Assembly: GCF_003096655.1 (NCBI RefSeq)
Contig: NZ_QEKQ01000004.1
Coordinates: forward strand, 248,001-312,000
Length of the DNA stretch: 64,000 nt
From: Tamilnaduibacter salinus
GTDB lineage: Bacteria > Pseudomonadota > Gammaproteobacteria > Pseudomonadales > Oleiphilaceae
Direction: 5' to 3'
This document shows positions 35,082 to 45,513 of this stretch, piece by piece. Made by a program: the position numbers and the translations under genes. Under the pieces are notes generated by a model. It saw only the letters and a list, made by a program, of their open reading frames with translations, did not search any database and had not been told where the DNA came from. Each line of letters opens with the position of its first letter. Within the stretch, counting starts at the first letter, position 1.

Positions 35082-38000
35082 ATGGCCGACGAACGAGAGC
35101 ACCAGTTCCAGAAGGACATCATCAACGAGATGACCGCCCAGGGGTGGCAGACCGGCAAGGCGGACGGCTATGACCGGGAGCTGGCGCTCTACACCCAGGA
35201 TCTGGTGGATTTCTTCAAGGAGGCCTATCCGGATCGCTGGCAGAAGTTCGCCAAAGCCTACCCCGGGAATCCGGAGCGTCAGCTGTGCGTGGCGGTGGAC
35301 CGGGAGCGGCGCAAGAAAGGCACGCTCTTCGTCCTGCGCAATCCGGTGCGCCTGCCCGGCCATTACATCGACACCTGCGCCTTCCAGCCCGACCACGGCA
35401 TGAACCCGGAGGCGGAGCAGCGCTTTACCGCCAACCGGCTGCGCGTGGTGCCGGAGGTGTCCTATTCGCCGTACGCGAAGGAGGGTACCTACAACCCTCG
35501 GCTGGATCTGGTGCTGTTCGTGAACGGCATTCCCACAGCGACGCTGGAGCTCAAGAGCGAGTTCAAACAGTCGGTGGAACGCGCCAAGCGGCAGTACCAG
35601 TTCGACCGACCGCTGAAGGCGCCTACCTCCCGTCAGTATGAGCCGTTGCTCGCGTTCAAGACGGGGGCGCTGGTGCATTTCGCTGTCAGCCAGGACGAGG
35701 TGGCCATGACCACCAAACTGGCGGGGAAGGACACCCGGTTTCTGCCATTCAACAAGGGCACACTGGAGGGTGGGGCAGGCAATCCGAGCCCGGCCAATCC
35801 CGATGACTATGCGACGGGGTATCTCTGGAACGAGGTGTTCGCCCCGAGCGCCTGGCTGCGGATTCTTCAGCGCTTCCTGCATCTGGAGCAGGAGGAAGAG
35901 CCGGACTTCCACGGCAACATCCGCAAGAAAGAGACGATGATCTTCCCGCGTTATCATCAGTGGGATGCGGTGACCCGTCTTATCGACACCACCCGGAACG
36001 AAGGCGCCGGTGAGCGCTATCTCATCCAGCACAGTGCCGGTTCCGGCAAGTCCAATTCCATTGCCTGGGCGGCGCACCAGCTCGCCGGGCTCTATGACGA
36101 GCAGGACAACAAGCTCTTTAACTCCGTCATCGTAATTACCGACCGCACGGTGCTGGACAGCCAGCTTCAGAACACCATCCGCCAGTTCGAGCGCACCGAG
36201 GGCATGGTGTGCCCGATTACCCGGGATGAGAAAACCACCCAGAGCAAATCCGAGCAGCTCGCGGAGGCGCTCGCCCGGGGCACCCGCATCATCGTGGTGA
36301 CCATCCAGACGTTCCCGGCGTTGTATGACGCGCTAGAGGCGAATCAGAGCCTGGCGCAAGGCCGCTACGCAGTAGTTGCGGACGAGGCCCACTCCTCACA
36401 GACGGGCAGCTCTGCCACCAAGCTCAAGGCGATTCTGGGTCATGAGGCGGACGACGAGACGGAGGAAGTCAGCGCGGAGGCCATGCTGGATGCGGCGGTG
36501 GCGTCACGCCAACCGCCCACCAAACTGAGCTATTACGCGTTCACGGCCACGCCGAAGGCGAAGACGCTGGAGCTGTTTGGCCGGCCACCCAACCCGGATG
36601 AACCGGCCAGCGTGGACAATCGGCCCGAGCCGTTCCATCTGTACTCCATGCGCCAGGCTATCGAGGAAGGCTTTATTCTCGATGTGCTGCGCAACTACAC
36701 CACCTACAGTGTCGCGTGGCGGCTGGCCCATCCGTATGGGGATGACGAGGAGGTCGAATCCCGCAAAGCGTCGGCGACGCTGGCGCGCTGGGTCCGACTG
36801 CACCCGTACAACATCCGCCAGAAGGTGGAGGTCATCGTCGAGCACTTTCGAGCCAACGTGCGCCACCTGCTGGACGGCCAGGCAAAGGCGATGGTGGTCA
36901 CCGCCAGTCGCCAGGAGGCGGTGCGTTACATGCTCGCGATGAGTGAGTATGTTAAGGAGCATCGCTACGACAACGTGTTCCCGCTCGTGGCGTTTTCGGG
37001 CGAGGTGGCCGCGGACGATGTCATTCCGGAGTCAGTCACTGAAACCAGTGCGCTTCTGAACCCGGGGCTCCACGGGCGTGACCATGCCGAGGCGTTCGAT
37101 ACCGGCGATTACAACGTTATGCTGGTAGCGAACAAGTTCCAGACCGGCTTTGACCAGCCCAAGCTCTGCGCGATGTACGTGGACAAGAAGCTCAAGGGTG
37201 TCGAGTGCGTGCAGACGCTCTCCCGGCTCAACCGGATCTTCCCCGGCAAGGACACGTTCATTCTTGATTTCGTGAATGACATTGAAGACATCCGTGAGGC
37301 GTTCGAGCCGTTTTATCAGCAGACCGAGCTGGCGGACGTGTCCGATGCGCAGGTGGTCTACGACCTGTTCGACAAGCTGAACGACTCCGGGATTTACACC
37401 TGGGATGAAGTCACCGCCTACGCGAACGCCTTCTTCGACCCGGACGCCAGGCAGGCCCGCCTGAATCACGCCTGCCGCCCAGCGAAAGACCGGTTTCGGG
37501 CTCGCTATGAAGACGCACAGACCCGAATGGATCGCGCGAAAGCCGAGGCCAAGCAAGCTGAGGAAAATGGCGATGAGCACGGCCTCAAGCGCGCTGAGCA
37601 CGAGCTCAAGGAGGCCGGAGAGGCGCGGGACGCCCTGGACACCTTCCGAAAGGACCTTCAGAGCTACGTGCGGGCGTATGAATTCCTCTCACAGATCATC
37701 TTCTACGATGACGCGGATCTCGAACGGCTGTGCGTGTATGCCCGGGGCTTGCACCCACTCCTGCGCATGGAGCGCCTGGACGACGACATCGACGTGTCCG
37801 ATCTGTCGCTGACGCACTACCGCCTGAACAAACAGGCCGAGCATCAGGTAGCGTTGGGCGAGGACGGCGAGGAGTACACCGTTCAGCCGGTGAGCGGTCT
37901 TGGCTCCGGCAAACCGCACGACCCGGAGAAGAAGCGTCTGTCTGAAATCATCGACTCGCTCAACGAAATCTTCGGAAGCGAAATCAACGACGACGATCAG

Positions 38001-38276
38001 CTCCACTACGCCTACGGGCTGGCCGGACGGATTGAACGCGATGAATCCGTCATGAGCCAGGTTCGCCACAACGACCCCAACCAGATCATGCACGGCTCCT
38101 TCCCCGAGCGCCTGCGCGATTTCATCCTCGATGACATGGAAGAGCACGCCAGCATGGCTGAACGCGCCATGGCCACGACTGAGGCCGAAGACAAGCTCGC
38201 GCACCTGGTGTTGCGGCTGTTGTTGGCGAAGCACAGTGCTCCGAGCTCGGTGTATCCCGGGGCGGGTGAGGCGTGA
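35082..38276 (+). CDS. hsdR: Type I restriction endonuclease subunit HsdR
   Basis: 1064 residues. Order: N-terminal PD-(D/E)xK nuclease (NPRLDLVLFVNG with Asp near residue 140, then TLELKSEF near 155), SF2 translocase with Walker A (HSAGSGKSNSIAW, about 318), DEAH box (VVADEAHSSQTGS, about 433), TATPKAKTLELF, and motif VI VQTLSRLNRIFPGKD near residue 710, followed by a coiled-coil-rich C-terminus. It cleaves unmethylated DNA after ATP-driven translocation in complex with HsdM and HsdS. No frameshift seen, so the system looks functional. An intrinsic terminator follows the stop. Confidence 0.95.
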   Translation: MADEREHQFQKDIINEMTAQGWQTGKADGYDRELALYTQDLVDFFKEAYPDRWQKFAKAYPGNPERQLCVAVDRERRKKGTLFVLRNPVRLPGHYIDTCAFQPDHGMNPEAEQRFTANRLRVVPEVSYSPYAKEGTYNPRLDLVLFVNGIPTATLELKSEFKQSVERAKRQYQFDRPLKAPTSRQYEPLLAFKTGALVHFAVSQDEVAMTTKLAGKDTRFLPFNKGTLEGGAGNPSPANPDDYATGYLWNEVFAPSAWLRILQRFLHLEQEEEPDFHGNIRKKETMIFPRYHQWDAVTRLIDTTRNEGAGERYLIQHSAGSGKSNSIAWAAHQLAGLYDEQDNKLFNSVIVITDRTVLDSQLQNTIRQFERTEGMVCPITRDEKTTQSKSEQLAEALARGTRIIVVTIQTFPALYDALEANQSLAQGRYAVVADEAHSSQTGSSATKLKAILGHEADDETEEVSAEAMLDAAVASRQPPTKLSYYAFTATPKAKTLELFGRPPNPDEPASVDNRPEPFHLYSMRQAIEEGFILDVLRNYTTYSVAWRLAHPYGDDEEVESRKASATLARWVRLHPYNIRQKVEVIVEHFRANVRHLLDGQAKAMVVTASRQEAVRYMLAMSEYVKEHRYDNVFPLVAFSGEVAADDVIPESVTETSALLNPGLHGRDHAEAFDTGDYNVMLVANKFQTGFDQPKLCAMYVDKKLKGVECVQTLSRLNRIFPGKDTFILDFVNDIEDIREAFEPFYQQTELADVSDAQVVYDLFDKLNDSGIYTWDEVTAYANAFFDPDARQARLNHACRPAKDRFRARYEDAQTRMDRAKAEAKQAEENGDEHGLKRAEHELKEAGEARDALDTFRKDLQSYVRAYEFLSQIIFYDDADLERLCVYARGLHPLLRMERLDDDIDVSDLSLTHYRLNKQAEHQVALGEDGEEYTVQPVSGLGSGKPHDPEKKRLSEIIDSLNEIFGSEINDDDQLHYAYGLAGRIERDESVMSQVRHNDPNQIMHGSFPERLRDFILDDMEEHASMAERAMATTEAEDKLAHLVLRLLLAKHSAPSSVYPGAGEA

Positions 38277-38300
38277 CGACGCAGCCTTTGCTGCTCGGGT

Positions 38301-38331
38301 AACGTCGTCGACGGTTTTGACGACGTTTATT
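38301..38331 (+). terminator. Intrinsic terminator after hsdR
   Basis: AACGTCGTC (38301-38309) pairs with GACGACGTT (38319-38327), followed by TATT. The T-tract is short, so efficiency is uncertain. It separates the hsd operon from the toxin-antitoxin pair. Confidence 0.6.
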
Positions 38332-38350
38332 CCCGATTTCCTTCAGGCCT

Positions 38351-38390
38351 TATAATTATTTCGTCTATTTCGATTGTTTCGAATATTTCG
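38351..38390 (+). promoter_or_regulatory. Antitoxin promoter -10 with four 9-nt operator-like repeats
   Basis: TATAAT at 38351-38356 is followed by TTTCG pentamers starting at 38359, 38368, 38377 and 38386, exactly nine bases apart (TTTCGTCTA, TTTCGATTG, TTTCGAATA, TTTCGTTTG). They would cover the transcription start and the early leader. This fits an operator for autorepression by the antitoxin encoded 60 bases downstream. No good -35 box is present at 17 bases. Confidence 0.55.
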
Positions 38391-38448
38391 TTTGTGAGCC
38401 ACAATACCTCTCAAGAAAGATCGTCATTTCAGCATCGGGAGACATGTG

Positions 38449-38901
38449 ATGTCGGCTCAGAAAATTGTCCATTTGCCTACGCCGGCGGAGGTTGAGCAGG
38501 CCAAGCAATCCAGTCGTACTCTGTCAAAGTACGCGAATGTCGACCGGGTCAATCTGTCGTTGCGTGGCGACGGTGGTGAGTCTGATGAGATGGTGTTGCC
38601 GGGCCATATCCTGCAGATCCTGCTGGATGTTCTCGGCGAGGTGTCACAGGGTAATGCAATCAGCCTGATCCCTTATCACCAGGAGGTCAGCACGCAGGAC
38701 GCTGCGAACTTGCTGAATGTCAGCCGACCGTTTTTGGTTCGCCTGCTTGAGGAGGGCGATATTCCCTTTCGTAAAGTCGGTTCGCATCGGAGGGTCAAAC
38801 TGCAGGACGTATTGGCGTACAAGGAGCAGACCGACGAGCAACGACGTGTCGCGCTGGATGAACTGGCCGAGTTATCTCAGCAAGAGGGCATGGGGTACTA
38901 G
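38449..38901 (+). CDS. Excisionase-type HTH antitoxin
   Basis: 150 residues. A central-to-C-terminal MerR/excisionase-like HTH is evident: YHQEVSTQDAANLLNVSRPF followed by LVRLLEEGDIPFRKVGSHRR and VKLQDVLAYKEQ, the pattern of DNA-binding excisionase family antitoxins. The N-terminal half (PAEVEQAKQSSRTLSKYA) likely carries dimerisation. It lies six bases before the PIN-domain gene, so the pair is a type II toxin-antitoxin module. ATG at 38449 is used (GGGAG seven bases upstream); an overlapping GTG at 38446 is possible. Confidence 0.85.
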   Translation: MSAQKIVHLPTPAEVEQAKQSSRTLSKYANVDRVNLSLRGDGGESDEMVLPGHILQILLDVLGEVSQGNAISLIPYHQEVSTQDAANLLNVSRPFLVRLLEEGDIPFRKVGSHRRVKLQDVLAYKEQTDEQRRVALDELAELSQQEGMGY

Positions 38902-38907
38902 AGAGTC

Positions 38908-39474
38908 ATGAGCAAGTTCACGGTTGTCTACGATGCTTGCGTGCTGTACCCCGCCCCCTTGCGGGATACATTGATGCGTCTTGCCCTGACAGATCTGTTC
39001 AAAGCGCAATGGACGGATGCGATTCACGACGAGTGGATCAATGCCCTTCTTCGCTCAGGGAAGCATTCCCGGACGACGCTTGAACGGGCCAGAGACCTGA
39101 TGGATCGGCATGTCCGGGATGCGAAGGTCCACGGTTATGAGGTTCTTATAGACTGTCTGACTTTGCCAGACCCTGACGACCGGCACGTGCTGGCGGCTGC
39201 CATACGTTGCAATGCCAATGCGATCATCACATTCAACCTCAAAGACTTCCCTGAAGAGTTCGTCCGCCCGTACGACATCGACATCATCCATCCCGACGAC
39301 TTTATTCTTTACCAGATCGACATGGCGCCTGCCCTTTGCTGTCGGGCTATTCATGCCCAGCGTGCCGCATTGACGAACCCCGAGTATTGCGTTGACGATT
39401 TTCTGGCGATCCTTCAGAGGCAACAGCTTCCCCAGACGGTGTCTCGCCTGCGAGAGTACGCTGGCTTTCTGTAA
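38908..39474 (+). CDS. PIN-domain ribonuclease toxin
   Basis: 188 residues. The PIN acidic residues are visible: Asp9 in VVYDACVLYPAPLRDTLMR, Glu in AIHDEWINALLRS, the LPDPDDRHVLAAAI block, and IITFNLKDFP with the C-terminal Asn/Asp. These proteins cleave RNA, usually tRNA or mRNA, when the cognate antitoxin is lost. The longer C-terminal part (residues 135-188) is typical of the PIN_3 group paired with excisionase-type antitoxins. Two hairpins lie just beyond the stop. Confidence 0.88.
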   Translation: MSKFTVVYDACVLYPAPLRDTLMRLALTDLFKAQWTDAIHDEWINALLRSGKHSRTTLERARDLMDRHVRDAKVHGYEVLIDCLTLPDPDDRHVLAAAIRCNANAIITFNLKDFPEEFVRPYDIDIIHPDDFILYQIDMAPALCCRAIHAQRAALTNPEYCVDDFLAILQRQQLPQTVSRLREYAGFL

Positions 39475-39495
39475 GTTGGCTTAATGCTGGGCGAA

Positions 39496-39556
39496 GGCCA
39501 TGCCGTTCGCAAAGCATCGCTTTGCATGGCCTGAGCGACCCACATCTGTGATGTGG
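39496..39556 (+). other. Two consecutive stem-loops after the PIN toxin gene
   Basis: First: GGCCAT (39496-39501) and ATGGCC (39526-39531) enclose GCAAAGC-ATC-GCTTTGC. Second: CCACATC-TGT-GATGTGG (39540-39556), perfect. No T-run follows either, so they may be a Rho-blocking mRNA end or remnants of the island boundary, which begins 11 bases later with the right repeat. Confidence 0.45.
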
Positions 39557-39566
39557 GGCCGGATTA

Positions 39567-39622
39567 GTCCAGCGACTCTCCGGCGCGCTCCTGACTCGAG
39601 GTCGATTGATGGTCTGAGTTCA
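39567..39622. repeat. Right copy of the 56-nt direct repeat, next to tRNA-Ile2
   Basis: Matches 30535-30590 at 49 of 56 positions. It starts ten bases beyond the CCA end of the tRNA gene on the tRNA's 3' side, a preferred place for island integration. The 9 kb between the copies contain only defence genes. Confidence 0.7.
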
Positions 39623-39632
39623 GGAAAAGGAA

Positions 39633-39709
39633 TGGTGGGCCTTGCTGGACTTGAACCAGCGACCAATCGATTATGAGTCGACTGCTCTGACCAACTGAGC
39701 TAAAGGCCC
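39633..39709 (-). tRNA. ileX: tRNA-Ile2 (CAU anticodon, lysidine-type)
   Basis: 77 nt including an encoded CCA. Acceptor arms GGGCCTT (39709-39703 on the minus strand is GGGCCTT) and AAGGCCC pair fully; the D arm is TAGCTCAGTTGGTCAGAGCA, the anticodon loop reads CTCATAA, and the T arm is GCTGG-TTCAAGT-CCAGC. The anticodon stem and the TTGGTCGCTGG segment match E. coli ileX rather than elongator or initiator tRNA-Met, so C34 is expected to be modified to lysidine by TilS to read AUA. Confidence 0.92.
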
Positions 39710-39732
39710 AACCTGAAAAACGAAATCTGAAA

Positions 39733-39768
39733 GCGGGCGCCATTATACGAAGGCGGGAAGGCGCCCGC
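39733..39768 (-). terminator. rpoD terminator that also contains the tRNA-Ile2 -10 box
   Basis: GCGGGCGCC (39733-39741) and GGCGCCCGC (39760-39768) form a perfect 9-bp stem; on the minus strand it is followed by a T-rich tail. The loop contains TATAAT on the minus strand (39747-39742), 33 bases before the tRNA. A GC-rich discriminator (GGCGCCC) follows the -10, as in stringently controlled stable-RNA promoters. The -35 (TGGCGG, 39770-39765) is weak. Confidence 0.6.
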
Positions 39769-39775
39769 CACCGGG

Positions 39776-41599
<1,824 letters not shown>

Positions 41600-41779
41600 A
41601 GACACCCTATGGACTCACTCGTGAAAAGGTGAAAAGATAAACAGCCATTATAGCGTTCGAGCCTTGGCTCTGCCACTTGGCCTCGGTTTGTACGAACTGA
41701 GGGCGGGGCGTGCCCGTTTCAAGGCACCGGTTCGGCCCGCCCTGTTAACCCGCTGATTTTGCGCGGCATGAAGAGTCAC

Positions 41780-43489
41780 TTAAGACCCATTGCCGCTGGT
41801 TAACCGTTTCAATTCCTCGCGTTCGGCGTCCGTGCATTCGCCGCTGGCCATCCGTCGCATCAGCGTATTGATTCGTGATCGCCGCCGGGCTTCGTTGTCC
41901 GGCTGAAGCATGTCCTGGACGGTTGCCAGGGCCTGCTCTCGAGCCGGTACGTATTCCAGTCCATCAAACAGGTGGAAAAAGCGTTGCCGGGCGCTGGCGT
42001 CCAGCGCCAATGACCGAAACAGCGCACTGCGGTCACGAATGCCCTGTTCCTGTATCCAGTCCGCCAGCGCCACGGCGTCGGCCAGGGCGCGGTCGTGCCG
42101 GGCGTGCTCCTGAACGTCGGCGGCCAGTTCCGGAGCCTCCACCAATCCAAGGCAAAGGCTGGTGGCCTTGTCCACTTTGATTTCGACCGGTTCTTCCCTG
42201 GCGGGTTCCGGGCCGTTCCCGCTTTTGGCGCGTTCCCTCGGGTCGAATCGGGAAACGCGGCGCAGCTCCTGCCACATCGCGTCACGGAGGGCGCTGTAGG
42301 GCATTTTGTTCAGCAACGGTTTTACGCGCGTGCGCAACTCGCCCCGGTGCTCGCCCAAGGTCAGGTCCAGCCCCGTGCGCTGACGATCGAACAGGAAGCG
42401 CGACAGGGGGCTGGCCGACTCAATGCGCTCACGGAATGCCTCGGCGCCCTCCCGGCGCACCAGGGTGTCCGGGTCCTCGCCCTCCGGCAGCATCAGGAAC
42501 TGCAGATGCATACCATCGTTCAGCAGTTCCAGGGCATTCTCCATGGCTTTGTCGGCCGCGCGGAAGCCCGCGGTGTCGCCGTCAAAGCAGAAGACGATGT
42601 GCCGGGCATGGCGCAGCAGCGCCTGAAGGCTGTCCGTGTTTGTGGCGGTGCCCAGCGTCGCCACCGCTTCATGAATGCCGTGCTGGGCCAGGGCGATCAC
42701 ATCCATGTAGCCTTCGACGACCAGCAGTCGGTCGACCTGGCGCAGCGCCTGTCGGGCCTCGTAGAGCCCATAGATCTCGCGACTTTTGTGGAAGACGTCG
42801 GATTCCGGCGAATTGATGTATTTCGCCTTGTCGTCGCCCAGTGTGCGCCCGCCGAACGCAACCGTTCGGCCGCGCGAGTTGCGGATCGGGAACATGATCC
42901 GGTTGCGGAACAGGTCGCGCGGTCGTCCAAACCGGTCCGATACCGTGCCGGTCTCGATCAGTCGCTTCCCCAGATCCGGCCCGGCGGCCCGGTAGAGCGC
43001 GTCACCGTCCGGGGGTGCAAACCCGAGGCCGTAGCGATCAATCGTGGCGGCATCCAGCCCCCGTCCCTTCAGGTACTCCCGTGCATAGCCGGCATCGGAG
43101 CGCTCTAGGGCCTTGCGATAGAAACCGCCGGCGAAATCGAGCGCTTCGGTCAGCGTGCGCGCCTGCTGAATCTCCTGCTTAACGGATTCATCGTAAGGCA
43201 CTTCGAGCCCGGCGCGTTTTGCCAGGTCCTCGACCGCCTCCGTAAAGCTGAGTCCGTCCATTTCCCGGAGGAAGCTGATGGCGTCCCCGTGGGCGCCACA
43301 CCCAAAGCAGTGGTAAAACCCCTTGTCCGGACGAACGTTGAAGGACGGTGTTTTTTCGTCGTGGAACGGGCACCGTGCCTTATAGTTCGCCCCCGCTTTC
43401 TTGAGCTGAACGCGACCGCCGATCAGTTCCGCCAGATCAATTCGGTCCATCAGCTCTTCAATAAAGCGTTGGGGGATGAGGCCGCTCAT
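41780..43489 (-). CDS. dnaG: DnaG, DNA primase
   Basis: 569 residues from ATG 43489. N-terminal zinc-binding domain CPFHDEKTPSFNVRPDKGFY with the second pair in HCFGCGAHGDAISFL; then the TOPRIM polymerase core (LLVVEGYMDVIAL with catalytic Glu, and CFDGDTAGFRAA with the Asp-x-Asp), and a C-terminal DnaB-binding helical domain ending in RLTSGNGS. It makes RNA primers for replication. It lies behind a terminator/attenuator that separates it from rpsU, which is expected to reduce primase relative to S21. Confidence 0.97.
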   Translation of the reverse strand: MSGLIPQRFIEELMDRIDLAELIGGRVQLKKAGANYKARCPFHDEKTPSFNVRPDKGFYHCFGCGAHGDAISFLREMDGLSFTEAVEDLAKRAGLEVPYDESVKQEIQQARTLTEALDFAGGFYRKALERSDAGYAREYLKGRGLDAATIDRYGLGFAPPDGDALYRAAGPDLGKRLIETGTVSDRFGRPRDLFRNRIMFPIRNSRGRTVAFGGRTLGDDKAKYINSPESDVFHKSREIYGLYEARQALRQVDRLLVVEGYMDVIALAQHGIHEAVATLGTATNTDSLQALLRHARHIVFCFDGDTAGFRAADKAMENALELLNDGMHLQFLMLPEGEDPDTLVRREGAEAFRERIESASPLSRFLFDRQRTGLDLTLGEHRGELRTRVKPLLNKMPYSALRDAMWQELRRVSRFDPRERAKSGNGPEPAREEPVEIKVDKATSLCLGLVEAPELAADVQEHARHDRALADAVALADWIQEQGIRDRSALFRSLALDASARQRFFHLFDGLEYVPAREQALATVQDMLQPDNEARRRSRINTLMRRMASGECTDAEREELKRLTSGNGS

Positions 43490-43515
43490 CACGTCTCCGC
43501 AGGGAACCCTGAGCC

Positions 43516-43547
43516 AAAAATGCCGCCGAAGCAGTGCTCCGGCGGCA
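43516..43547 (-). terminator. rpsU-dnaG intercistronic terminator/attenuator
   Basis: On the minus strand TGCCGCCG (43547-43540) pairs with CGGCGGCA (43528-43521) and runs into TTTTT (43520-43516). This is the counterpart of the partial terminator between rpsU and dnaG in E. coli, which lowers dnaG expression. Confidence 0.85.
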
Positions 43548-43605
43548 TTTTACCCTTGGCGAAAGCAATGGCGCCTTCGCCGCTGGTCAGCGCGTGCTGA
43601 CGAGA

Positions 43606-43821
43606 TCAGTACATGCGCTCGAAACGGCGCTGTTCCCGCTGCAGCTTCTTGAGATGGCGCTTGACGGCCGCAGCTGCCTTGCGCTTGCGAACGGCTGTCG
43701 GCTTCTCATAGTGCTCACGACGACGCACTTCGGAAAGAACACCGGCTTTTTCGCAGGAGCGCTTGAAACGACGCAGGGCTACGTCAAACGGCTCGTTCTC
43801 TTTCACTTTAACAGAGGGCAT
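43606..43821 (-). CDS. rpsU: Ribosomal protein bS21
   Basis: 71 residues starting [20 protein letters not shown] and ending RRFERMY, full length for the family and strongly basic ([20 protein letters not shown]). AGGTGA lies eight bases before the ATG at 43821; the frame extends 16 codons upstream without meaning. bS21 helps initiation on the 30S subunit. First gene of the macromolecular-synthesis operon. Confidence 0.97.
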   Translation of the reverse strand: MPSVKVKENEPFDVALRRFKRSCEKAGVLSEVRRREHYEKPTAVRKRKAAAAVKRHLKKLQREQRRFERMY

Positions 43822-44048
43822 TCGGCAATCACCTACCTTTGATGTCTGGTAAACAATCCTGTTCGCCACCGTCGGTTTGCGGTGACTTGCGATGACCGTC
43901 TGTGGCTGTTGATGTCTAAAAAACAGCCAGTCGGCGGTTTAAGGGTGTGGGACTATATCTTCTCGCCCAGCGCTTGTAAAGTTCCGGGGCCGGTTTTCCC
44001 CGGCGGGCCATCTGTCGATGGCGTTTCAGCGGTATTTGTGGAGAGACT

Positions 44049-44915
44049 ATGAATTTCAAACATCTGCACTATTTCTGGGTGGTGGCCCGGGAGGGCTCCG
44101 TTGCCCGGGCCAGTGAATGCCTTCACCTTGCGCCTCAGACGTTGAGTGGACAGGTCGCCAGCCTGGAGTCGTCGCTGGGTGTTCAGCTGTTTGTCAGACG
44201 GGGGCGCTCGTTGCAGTTGACTGATCGTGGCCATGGTGTGTTCCGCTACGCCGATGCCATGTTTCAGACGGCGATGCAGCTGGAAAACTACCTGTCCCAG
44301 AAGAATGAGACGCAGTCACTGGAGCTGAATATCGGCATTTCAGCGTCCATTCACAAGCTGCTGGCCTACCGGCTGATTGCGCCGGCCCTGGAAGCCGCGG
44401 TTCCGCTCACGCTGAAATGCCGCACCGGCACACCGGCCGACCTGATACGCGCCCTGCGGGGGCGGGAGCTCCAGGTGGTGCTCACCGATCGGGTCCCGCC
44501 CGCGGACGATGAGTTCCGCTGGCATCTTCACCCTGTCGGCAGTACCTCGATCAGTCTTTTTGCCGAACCGACACTGGCGGCCGGTTTGAAAGAGGGGTTT
44601 CCCCAGAGCCTGGATGGTGTTCCGTTTCTCGCGAATGCCCTGGAGGCGCCGTACTATCAGTCCCTGATGGAGTGGCTGCAGCATCATGGTGTGGTGGTCC
44701 GGGAGGCCGCCGAGATTGACGACAGCGCACTCATCAAGGTGTTTGGCCGGTCTGGGCTCGGGGTCTTTGCCGCGCCGACGGTGATTGCCGATGAGGTTTG
44801 CCGCCAGTACGAGGTTGATGTGGTAGGCCGGGTTGATGCCGTCGAAGATCAGCTCTATGCGATTACCCGGCTTAACGGGTTGCAGCATCCGGGAGTTGCC
44901 GCCATCTGTGGCTGA
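44049..44915 (+). CDS. NhaR-like LysR-family regulator
   Basis: 288 residues. The N-terminus MNFKHLHYFWVVAREGSVAR followed by ASECLHLAPQTLSGQVASLE and LGVQLFVRRGRSLQLTDRG is the NhaR-type variant of the LysR HTH. NhaR responds to Na+ and activates the Na+/H+ antiporter gene nhaA in E. coli; no nhaA is in this window. It is divergent from rpsU with about 230 bases between them. In a halophile a salt-responsive role is plausible but unproven. Confidence 0.8.
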   Translation: MNFKHLHYFWVVAREGSVARASECLHLAPQTLSGQVASLESSLGVQLFVRRGRSLQLTDRGHGVFRYADAMFQTAMQLENYLSQKNETQSLELNIGISASIHKLLAYRLIAPALEAAVPLTLKCRTGTPADLIRALRGRELQVVLTDRVPPADDEFRWHLHPVGSTSISLFAEPTLAAGLKEGFPQSLDGVPFLANALEAPYYQSLMEWLQHHGVVVREAAEIDDSALIKVFGRSGLGVFAAPTVIADEVCRQYEVDVVGRVDAVEDQLYAITRLNGLQHPGVAAICG

Positions 44916-44946
44916 CCTGAAAAATCGTAAAATTCGAACAAAAAAA

Positions 44947-44967
44947 CGATAAAAACTGATTTTATCG
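44947..44967. other. AT-rich stem-loop after the NhaR-like gene
   Basis: CGATAAAA (44947-44954) and TTTTATCG (44960-44967) pair perfectly around a five-base loop. It may be the terminator of the regulator gene or an operator for the next gene 60 bases on. The surrounding 44930-44970 is much more AT-rich than the genome average. Confidence 0.5.
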
Positions 44968-45026
44968 ACGGTGCATTTCGGCGATGCTGTCTCTGAGGTC
45001 AGCAATGCAGTAAAGGAGGGCATCCC

Positions 45027-45356
45027 ATGAAGACGATCCACAAATACGGCCTGGAACTGTCCGGCGATCCAGTCGCCCTGGCATTGAAAGAAGGTTCGCG
45101 CGTCGTGCGCTGCGAGTACATTGTGGCTGAGAAGCGCGTCTGCCTCTGGGTTGAGGTGCCTCTGAAAGTGGATATCCCTGAGACGACCAGTACGTTCTGT
45201 GTCGTCCGCTCGGGGGAGCCCATCGCCGACTCCTATCAGTATGTTGACACGGCGGTGGACCCGTTTGGTCCGGAGGCGTACCACGTTTTCCAGTTGACTC
45301 AGGAGCAGCCGGGCGACTCCGCTGACGCATCGCGTTCCTGGATTCACGCCGCATGA
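45027..45356 (+). CDS. DUF7352-like small protein
   Basis: 109 residues. It begins [20 protein letters not shown] and has [20 protein letters not shown], the pattern of small proteins (often in phages and plasmids) in which MKTIHRYxLE is followed by a CLWALV segment; I associate this with DUF7352. AAAGGAGGG lies upstream of the ATG. Function is unknown, and the presence of a phage-type gene next to tsaD suggests a small insertion. Confidence 0.6.
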   Translation: MKTIHKYGLELSGDPVALALKEGSRVVRCEYIVAEKRVCLWVEVPLKVDIPETTSTFCVVRSGEPIADSYQYVDTAVDPFGPEAYHVFQLTQEQPGDSADASRSWIHAA

Positions 45357-45369
45357 ACCATGGCCCGGC

Positions 45370-45412
45370 GTCCCGCCTGGTTCGGTCGGTGACCGACTGA
45401 ACCAGGCGGGAC
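45370..45412. repeat. 43-nt near-perfect inverted repeat
   Basis: 14-base arms (GTCCCGCCTGGTTC at 45370-45383, complement at 45399-45412) extend inward through GTCGG/CCGAC to give a 20-bp helix with one G-T pair and a TGA loop. There is no T-run on either side. It lies 14 bases after the small gene's stop and 100 bases before tsaD. Confidence 0.8.
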
Positions 45413-45513
45413 GTCAGGGGCGGTCGCCACGCCACCACTCTTCGATTCCCACCATCAGAGACTCCTCGGATTTTGCTATCATTGGGGACTTACCCATCCG
45501 CGGAGTCACCCCG

